Below are positions 1 to 5,700 of a stretch of 7,477 nucleotides of DNA, in pieces; within the stretch, counting starts at the first letter, position 1; each line of letters begins with the position of its first letter. Location: assembly GCA_009779015.1 (NCBI GenBank), contig WRFC01000033.1, positions 1 to 7,477 on the forward strand, in the 5' to 3' direction. The stretch is from Coriobacteriia bacterium (GTDB lineage Bacteria > Actinomycetota > Coriobacteriia > Coriobacteriales > UBA8131). Position numbers and translations under genes: made by a program. Under the pieces are notes generated by a model. It was not told the origin of the DNA, did no database searches, and was given only the letters and a program-made list of their open reading frames with translations.

Positions 1-8
1 GGGCGGGC

Positions 9-1856
9 TTACCCCTGCGACTCGGGCAGGGGCTGCTGCGCTTCTGCCGTCCGGCGCACCCGGCCCTGGCCGCGGCTACGGCTCTTTCCCCGGCTGCGGC
101 TCGAGAAGAACGACGACACGGCGGCCAGCGCCGACAGGCCGGCCGAGATAAAGAACGAGATATGCAGGCTGTTCATGACGGCCGAGGCAATCGTCTGGGG
201 AAAGAACTCCGGGTCCAAGAGCGCAGTCTGGGTGGCGGCCGGCAGGTTGCTCAAGGCGTCCGCCCCAATCAGCGTCTGCATCGGGTCAAAGCCTAAGAAG
301 GTCGAGAAGAGCGCCTCGGTCGGCGGCATCGAGGCCACCTGCTGGACAGTGGCGGCAGGCACACCGGCCGCCTGCATGCCGCTTTGCAAGACCCCGGGCA
401 GCTGGGACGAGAGCCCGGCGATCAAAATGGCAAAATAGAGCGCCATGCTCAGCGCCATGCCCGTATTCTGGATGGTCGCCCGCATGCCCGAGCAGGCGCC
501 ACGGTGCTCAGCGGGCACAGAGTTCATAATGGCACTGGTGTTGGGCGCGGCAAACATCCCCATGCCGATGCCGAGCACCAGCAAGACCACGAAAAACGCG
601 CCATAGCCAAAATTCGCTGGCAAAAAAGTCAAAAGGATAAACCCGATCGTGCTCAAGACCATCCCGACCGTAGCTGGGATGCGTGAGCCAAAGAGGTCGG
701 AGATCCTCCCAAAGATCGGCCCCGTGATAAAGAACCCGCCCATCATCGGCAACATGTAAATGCCCGCCCAGAGCGGGGTCGACTCATAGCTGAAGCCATG
801 TAGCGGCAGCCAGATGCCCTGGAGCCAGATAATCAGCATAAACTGGAGGCCGCCGCGCGCGATCGACGATAAAAAGGCGCTGATATTGCCAAAGGCAAAC
901 GCCCGGATCTTGAACAAGTTCATATGAAACATCGGCATCTTGACTCTGAACTCGGTAATCGCAAAGGCTATCAGCAGCAAGGCGCCGAGGCTGATGCTTC
1001 CGATCACCAAGGGGTTGCCCCAGCCCATGTTGGCTGAGCCGTAAGGCATGATACCCAAGGTCAGCCCGAGGAGCAGGACGGTCAGCCCGATGGCAAAGGT
1101 GGCGTTGCCCAGCCAGTCGATCTTCTGGGTCTTGTCCGGCTTGGCCTGCTCTTTGAGCTTCAAATAGGCCCAGACCGTGCCAAAAAGACCGACCGGCACG
1201 CTGACCAAAAAGACCAGGCGCCAGTCAATGGCCGAGAGCACTCCGCCCAAGATGATGCCTAAGAGCGTGCCGCCGATGCTCGTGATCTGGTTCAGGCCAA
1301 GCGCCGTGCCCCGTTGGTTAGACGGAAAAGCGTCTGTGATGATGGCGATGCTGTTGGCAAAGAGAAAACCGCTGCCCACGCCCTGTAAGAGCCTGAAGAT
1401 GATCAAGAAGGTCATGCCGGTCGGCCCCGTGCCCGGCGCAAAGAAGAGCAGAATCGAGGCCAGCGTAAAAATCGCAAACCCGGCATTATAGAGCTTGACC
1501 CGCCCATAGATATCTGAGACCCGCCCGAACGACACCAAGAAGGCGGCCGTCACGACTGTGAAGCCCATCATCATCCAGAGCATGTACATCGAGCCCTCGG
1601 GCGACAGCGGGTTCATGTTCATGCCCCTGAAGATCGCCGGCATCGAGATCAAAATGATATTGGCATTGATCGACGACATCAAGACGCCGAGCGTCGTGTT
1701 CGACAGGGCGATCCATTTGTAGTGCAGCTTCTTTTTGTTTTCTTTGTTGTTTTTGCCTGAGTTGTCCAAATTATCTGGCTGATCTGGATGCAGAGAGCGG
1801 TCCTCTGCCCCGGTTTTTTCTGGCTGGCCCACCAATTCCTTGCCCAGCCCTGTCAT
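9..1856 (-). CDS. DHA2-family (EmrB/QacA-like) MFS multidrug efflux transporter
   Basis: Complete 615-residue polytopic membrane protein, probably a proton-driven drug or small-molecule exporter with 14 membrane helices. Seen: a hydrophilic N-terminal tail (residues 1-45), then TM1; motif A, GRVSDIYGRV, at 111-120 between TM2 and TM3; motif B around R155/Q158/G159 (FRLLQGVGSG); a Gly-rich motif C region at 195-205 (GGTLLGIILGG); a second motif-A-like GRISDLFG at 383-390 in the second half; and an Arg/Ser-rich cytoplasmic C-tail from about 585. The long loop at about 481-560 before the last helix is typical of DHA2 proteins. The Asp usual in TM1 of QacA (nine residues before the helix-end Pro) is Asn64 here. 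The start at 1856 is the only ATG before TM1 and is preceded by AAAGGGA. The gene stands alone and diverges from the adhesin gene. The family call is firm; the substrate cannot be read from the sequence. Confidence 0.93.
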   Translation of the reverse strand: MTGLGKELVGQPEKTGAEDRSLHPDQPDNLDNSGKNNKENKKKLHYKWIALSNTTLGVLMSSINANIILISMPAIFRGMNMNPLSPEGSMYMLWMMMGFTVVTAAFLVSFGRVSDIYGRVKLYNAGFAIFTLASILLFFAPGTGPTGMTFLIIFRLLQGVGSGFLFANSIAIITDAFPSNQRGTALGLNQITSIGGTLLGIILGGVLSAIDWRLVFLVSVPVGLFGTVWAYLKLKEQAKPDKTQKIDWLGNATFAIGLTVLLLGLTLGIMPYGSANMGWGNPLVIGSISLGALLLIAFAITEFRVKMPMFHMNLFKIRAFAFGNISAFLSSIARGGLQFMLIIWLQGIWLPLHGFSYESTPLWAGIYMLPMMGGFFITGPIFGRISDLFGSRIPATVGMVLSTIGFILLTFLPANFGYGAFFVVLLVLGIGMGMFAAPNTSAIMNSVPAEHRGACSGMRATIQNTGMALSMALYFAILIAGLSSQLPGVLQSGMQAAGVPAATVQQVASMPPTEALFSTFLGFDPMQTLIGADALSNLPAATQTALLDPEFFPQTIASAVMNSLHISFFISAGLSALAAVSSFFSSRSRGKSRSRGQGRVRRTAEAQQPLPESQG

Positions 1857-1866
1857 TGTCCAAACA

Positions 1867-1873
1867 TCCCTTT
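1867..1873 (-). promoter_or_regulatory. Ribosome binding site of the MFS gene
   Basis: AAAGGGA on the minus strand, 10 bases before the ATG at 1856. A stronger GGAGG (1880-1884) lies 23 bases away, too far for this start. It is 12 bases from another ATG (1865-1867) that opens a four-codon frame, M-F-G-Q, whose TGA overlaps the transporter ATG. Confidence 0.5.
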
Positions 1874-1937
1874 GTCTTGCCTCCAGTATTTTTCCGTTGG
1901 CCCACTGGCCGCCTTTGCGAGCCAGTGATCATCTCCT

Positions 1938-1965
1938 AGTCTAGCAAATGCATTAAGTATGTCAA
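1938..1965 (-). promoter_or_regulatory. Sigma70-type promoter for the MFS gene
   Basis: On the minus strand, a perfect -35 TTGACA (1960-1965), a 16-base spacer and -10 TAGACT (1938-1943, 4 of 6 consensus). The predicted start near 1930 gives an untranslated leader of about 75 bases. An 8-bp palindrome AATGCATT (1947-1954) lies in the spacer, and CTAGTCTAG (1936-1944) overlaps the -10 box. Predicted from consensus only. Confidence 0.55.
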
Positions 1966-1981
1966 CACATGATATTTGCTA
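1942..1981. promoter_or_regulatory. Candidate operator: inverted repeat TAGCAAAT/ATTTGCTA
   Basis: A perfect 8-bp inverted repeat, TAGCAAAT (1942-1949) and ATTTGCTA (1974-1981), separated by 24 bases and spanning the -35 box and spacer of the transporter promoter. The right arm ends 16 bases before the -35 box of the opposite promoter. The position suits a regulator of the efflux gene, possibly of both genes, but no regulator gene is in the window. Confidence 0.35.
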
Positions 1982-1997
1982 ATAGTTAGTATTTTTT

Positions 1998-2026
1998 TTG
2001 ACAAAAAATTGTAATCACTGGATAAC
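1998..2026 (+). promoter_or_regulatory. Sigma70-type promoter for the adhesin leader
   Basis: A perfect -35 TTGACA (1998-2003) inside a T/A-rich tract, an ideal 17-base spacer, and -10 GATAAC (2021-2026, 4 of 6). The predicted transcription start is near 2032-2034, about 466 bases before the adhesin start codon. Its -35 box is 32 bases from that of the divergent transporter promoter. Confidence 0.55.
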
Positions 2027-2032
2027 TCTCAT

Positions 2033-2115
2033 GTTTATGCAAAACGTAATCATACGTGTCCCTCAAGCTAGGGCCTTAGATGCATAAACCCTGGCTTCCA
2101 ACTACTCTTGGCCAG
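2033..2115 (+). ncRNA. Structured 5' leader RNA element (three-way junction plus hairpin)
   Basis: GTTTATGCA (2033-2041) is a perfect 9-base complement of TGCATAAAC (2081-2089). Inside this closing stem sit two small hairpins: ACGTA/TACGT (2044-2048 and 2053-2057, four-base loop) and CCCT/AGGG (2060-2063 and 2070-2073). Another hairpin follows, CTGG/CCAG (2091-2094 and 2112-2115) with an inner CCAA/TTGG. The closing stem begins exactly at the predicted transcription start. I do not recognise it as a known riboswitch class. The secondary structure is inferred from complementarity and no folding was run. Confidence 0.4.
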
Positions 2116-2195
2116 ACAGCCCAAATCGCTGCACCGCGCAAACCTAGACATTTCAAAGGTACAGCTAGAGCACCATTTTTAGTTTTCCTGGGGAG

Positions 2196-2218
2196 AAAAA
2201 ATCGTCCATTCGGACGAT
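2196..2218 (-). terminator. Intrinsic terminator-like hairpin on the minus strand
   Basis: On the minus strand, ATCGTCC, a four-base loop GAAT, then GGACGAT form a perfect 7-bp stem (2201-2218) followed directly by a run of T (2196-2200, with the adjoining stem base giving six). On the plus strand the hairpin has no U-tract. It would end a short leftward transcript antisense to the adhesin leader. No convincing minus-strand promoter was seen to its right. Confidence 0.4.
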
Positions 2219-2307
2219 GTACTCTGCTTGGGCCAAAATCTAAAATTTTTAACGGATGCTTATGCTCTAAACGCAATTGAAATGGAAAAAGAGTTCTTTA
2301 AGTATTT

Positions 2308-2330
2308 GTGGTTGTCATTGGAGGAACCAC
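2308..2330 (+). promoter_or_regulatory. Hairpin presenting the leader-ORF ribosome binding site
   Basis: GTGGTT (2308-2313) and AACCAC (2325-2330) form a perfect 6-bp stem. Its 11-base loop ends with the Shine-Dalgarno GGAGG (2320-2324), and the leader ATG starts two bases after the stem. Folding could modulate initiation of the short leader ORF. Confidence 0.4.
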
Positions 2331-2331
2331 T

Positions 2332-2373
2332 ATGCAACTGAATAGGCTGCTTAATTACTACGATTTTCAATAA
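2332..2373 (+). CDS. Putative 13-residue leader peptide upstream of the adhesin gene
   Basis: A short ORF encoding MQLNRLLNYYDFQ. The start is supported by a strong GGAGG (2320-2324) seven bases before the ATG, a better ribosome binding site than the transporter has. It ends with TAA 23 bases before a terminator-like hairpin (2397-2424), and the adhesin gene begins about 125 bases further on. The layout of strong SD, tiny ORF, hairpin and structural gene is that of a translated attenuator. The peptide is not dominated by one amino acid, although it has a Tyr-Tyr pair followed by Asp-Phe, so the signal sensed, if any, is unknown. A chance SD with a short frame remains possible. Confidence 0.4.
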   Translation: MQLNRLLNYYDFQ

Positions 2374-2396
2374 TTGATCTGTCGGCGGCGGGTCTT

Positions 2397-2424
2397 GCTA
2401 TGGCATTTTTCGGCCATAGCTTTT
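2397..2424 (+). terminator. Intrinsic terminator-like hairpin in the adhesin leader
   Basis: GCTATGGC (2397-2404) and GCCATAGC (2413-2420) form a perfect 8-bp stem with an 8-base loop, followed by TTTT (2421-2424), then GCCATC and five more T. The U-tract is interrupted, so termination may be partial, which would suit an attenuator. It lies between the leader ORF and the adhesin start codon. Confidence 0.5.
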
Positions 2425-2443
2425 GCCATCTTTTTCAGATGGC
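2425..2443 (+). promoter_or_regulatory. Second leader hairpin, competing with the terminator stem
   Basis: GCCATCT (2425-2431) and AGATGGC (2437-2443) form a perfect 7-bp stem with loop TTTTC and no U-tract behind it. Its left arm can also pair with ATGGC at 2400-2404, and its right arm with GCCAT at 2413-2417. Either pairing would break the preceding terminator-like stem. Confidence 0.4.
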
Positions 2444-2483
2444 GCAGATCTGGGAAATCGTACAAAGTGAGGGGTCCCTGAAT

Positions 2484-2489
2484 AAGGAG
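2484..2489 (+). promoter_or_regulatory. Ribosome binding site that decides the adhesin start
   Basis: AAGGAG ends 9 bases before ATG 2499 but only 3 bases before ATG 2493, so 2499 is the favoured start. An in-frame TAA at 2490-2492, directly after the site, excludes any further upstream start. A weaker AGAGGGG (2601-2607) precedes an internal ATG at 2613. Confidence 0.7.
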
Positions 2490-2498
2490 TAAATGCAG

Positions 2499-2711
2499 AT
2501 GAAACGTAGCCAATTTCTACACAGCCGGGCAATACCCGACAAGCCGGTGGGGCATCGGAGGGTCTCGCGCTTAAGACACGCCTCAGTTCGCCCACGCAGC
2601 AGAGGGGCGTCGATGCCGGGGGCAGAACATTCGGTGTTCTATCACTTTGGGACGACCATCTTTGCCTTGATCTTGGCTTTTAGCTTGATCCCCAGCCGTT
2701 TGATCTTTGCA
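2499..2711 (+). other. Signal peptide with extended Arg-rich n-region
   Basis: Residues 1-71. A 48-residue basic n-region containing about nine Arg precedes a hydrophobic core (FGTTIFALILAFSLI, 50-64), with likely cleavage after Ala71 (LIFA/NS). If translation began at ATG 2613 (Met39), a conventional 33-residue signal peptide would result. The hydrophobic core and cleavage site are the same either way. Confidence 0.75.
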
Positions 2712-5700
2712 AACTCGGACAACGCGGCTGCGCCTGAGACTGCGGCCGCAACTGCCGTATCGGGCACAGATACCAGTACGCCTGGGTCGGCGGATAGCGC
2801 AACGGCCAGCACAGCGGATAGCACAACGGCCAGCGCTACATCCGATGCGGCGGCCAATGCGGCGCCTGGCGTTGCCGCCAGCAGCCCGGCCGCCTCGTCC
2901 CCGACGGGGCCTGATGGCCTCTCAGCGACTTCGGACGACAGCACCGGCACGGCCTCAGCTGCCCAACCCGACGCCTCGGCCGCAACTAGCGCTGCCTCAG
3001 ACAGCCTGGCGCCCGCCGGCACGGCCGCTAGCGCAGGCAACAGCGCGGCGACGGATGCTTCGACGGCGGCCAACGCCGACACCAGCGCCAACGCCAACGC
3101 CGACGCCAACAGCACCAACGCCGACACCAGCGCCAGCACCAACGCTGACACCAACAACGCCGCCGCCAACAGCAATAGCGCCGGCGCCCCAACAGCGGCC
3201 ACCTCTGCCCTTGACCAGGCCAGCCTCGCCCTTGACCCCGGCGCAGCGGCCCTGCCCGATGTGGCCAACGGCCCCACAGGCGGCATCCAAACCGAGTCGG
3301 CTGACCAGTACAGCGTGACCTTTGACCCCAACGGCGGCTTTAGTGCGGCAGCGACAAGCACCCAGACCTATTACTCCGGGGATGAAGTGACTGTCTCGTT
3401 TGCCGCTGACCAGATTCCGCACAAGGCCGACATGAGCGGCTCTTATGACTTCCTCGGCTGGGCATTCGCCCAAGACGCGAGCCAACCCGACCTCCAAGCC
3501 AACGGCACGACAACCTTTACCATTACCCAAGACACGACGCTCTATGCCGTTTGGGGCGGCCTCACCCCGTATGCCGGGATCTCGCCGGCCAGCGCCGAGG
3601 TCGATATCCATATGCATGACGCCATTGGGTATACGATCTACTTCTATATCCTCTTGCCTGACTACTCGGGTATCGACCCGGCCGACCTGAAGGTCGTGGA
3701 CAGTGTCACCTACTACGTCCAAGTGCTGACTTGCACAAGCAACCTGACAACTGACACGACAATCTTGTCCGGCACTGGTGAATTGGCCTTTGCCGAGGTC
3801 TACCGCACTTCAGACGGCAATCTGGTCGAGCGCATCGGGCCGGACCTGATCGGCCACGTCAGCAGCAGCACGGCGCACCTCACAAGCGATGGCACGATGG
3901 GGGCGAGCGGTCGGATTCTGCTGAATACCGGTGATATCAACTTCTGGTACATGCATCCGCTCTCGGGCTCGACCACCCTGGCCTTGCAGGCCAAAAAGTC
4001 GACCATCGGCACCAACCTGCAGGCCGCGGCCGGCTTGTTTGAGTTCGCGCTCTGCGACGAGCACGGCAACCCGGTCAAAGACAGCCAGGGCAATCCGATC
4101 GTTGCAACCAACAATCCTGATGGAAGCATTGTCTTTCCCAATATCAACTATACCCAAGCCGATATGGGCAATATCTATACATATACTGTGAAGGAGACCG
4201 GCTTCAGCCCGAATATCTCGTCTGCTGATCAAAATGGGTGGACGCTGGACAACCAGGTCTATACAGTCCAAGTCCAAGTCATCTCTGATAACGGCCTGGT
4301 TGCCCAGGTCATCTCGGTCAACAACAGCCCCGTGCAGCCTGATAACTACTCAGCCAGCATCGTCTTTACCAACACCTATGCGGCCTCGACGTCTGTGGTC
4401 TGGGCGGCCAAAAAGGTCGCTGTCGGCCATAGCCTGGCAGACGGCCAGTTTACCTTTGGCCTGTATGCCGAGGGCAGCTCGACTCCGCTCAGCACAGCCA
4501 CCAACCAAGGCGGCGACATTACCTTCAGGCCTATCAGCTATCAGACTGATGGCACGTACAACTATACGATAAAAGAGATAGACACTGGAACATATCCTGC
4601 CGGGTGGACAATAGACACAAATACATACCAAGTCAGGGTCATCGTTTCAGGCCATGGCGCTACCGCCACAACGCAATACTACCAAGCCGACATGGGCCGC
4701 TGGGTGGCCTATGACCCGGCCGACATCGTCTTTACCAACACCTACAGGGCCGCCCCAGCGACGCTCATTGTGTCCGCCATCAAAGACATCAACACCGGCA
4801 CCCTGAGAAGCGGCATGTTCTACTTTGAGCTGCTGGACAGCAACGGGACCGTTTTGCAGACCCGGTCGAACAATGGCACACATGTCACCTTTGACGCCAT
4901 CACCTTTACAGCACCTGGCACCTACACCTATACGGTGCGCGAGGTCCCCAGCACGCTGCCGGGCTGGACAAGCGACAGCAAGGTCTATACGGTCACGGTG
5001 GTCGTCGAGGACATCGACGGCCAGCTGACCATCACCGGCCCCGATCCCGGCACTGGGTCAAACCCCACGCCCGGCCCCAGTTACTACTACACTGATGAGA
5101 ACGGCGATCAGGCTGCGACCTGCGAATGTGTCGGCATCGTGTTTGACAACACCTACGCGGCGGCAGGCACTTGGTCGCCTGCGGCGACCAAGGCCGTAGT
5201 CGGTACGACCCTGGCCGCAACTGCCGGGCTGTTTGACTTTGCCGTGCTAGACAACAGCGGCAACGTCGTCTCGACCGGCACCAACGCTGCCGACGGCAGC
5301 GTCTCGTTCACGCCCATCGCTTACAGCCAGGACGATATCGGCCAGACCTTTAATTACACTATCAAAGAGACGACTTCAGGACTGGCCGGTTGGACGCTGG
5401 ACACGGCAACCTACGCCGCTCGGGTGACTGTCTTAGATAACGGCAACGGTACGCTCTCGGCCAGGGCCGAGTACCAGACCGGCACCTCTTGGGCTGCCTA
5501 CGACCCCTCGCAGGTCGTTTTTACGAACAGCTACACGGCGCCCAGCACCGACTTTACGCCCCAGGCGACCAAGGTCGCTATGGGCAAAGACATGGCCGCA
5601 GGCCAGTTTGACTTTGCGCTCTACAGCTCGGACGCCAATGGCAACTACAACGCCACCAGCGGCCTGCTCGGGACAGCGACCAACAGCACAGGCGGTGCCA

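Larger units (their letters stand above)
1857..2498. other. Divergent intergenic region with long structured leader
   Basis: The 642 bases between the divergent transporter and adhesin genes are much richer in A+T than the coding DNA on either side. They hold two back-to-back promoters, an inverted repeat, a structured 5' leader, a minus-strand terminator, a 13-codon leader ORF and two tandem hairpins, each listed separately. No larger protein gene is convincing: the 66-codon frames at 2080-2280 (plus) and 2076-2276 (minus) lack ribosome binding sites and show no recognisable protein family. Confidence 0.75.

Noticed and set aside
2126..2145. T-box-like GCACCGCG and GEMM-like GCGCAAACC strings
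   Set aside because: Only short matches. The conserved helices, specifier loop or second conserved half, and an adjacent terminator are missing.
2080..2280. 66-codon plus-strand ORF in the leader
   Set aside because: No Shine-Dalgarno before its ATG, which lies at the right arm of a predicted RNA stem. The protein resembles no known family, and a mirror ORF of equal length on the other strand suggests chance.
2277..2305. Second promoter (TTGAAA with a -10 near 2300) directly before the leader ORF
   Set aside because: The -10 matches only three consensus bases, so it cannot be supported.
2282..2341. 19-codon ORF starting MEKEFFKYLW, overlapping the 13-codon leader ORF
   Set aside because: No recognisable ribosome binding site. 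It could couple to the leader ORF, but the evidence is too weak to call it a gene.
3069..3182. CRISPR-like or VNTR array
   Set aside because: The repeats are short, degenerate, in frame, without spacers, and explained by a coding low-complexity tract.
2642..3722. Long minus-strand ORFs rich in Ala/Val/Gly opposite the adhesin gene
   Set aside because: They are shadow frames created by GC-rich repetitive codons (GCC, AAC, ACC) of the real plus-strand gene, with no supporting start signals.
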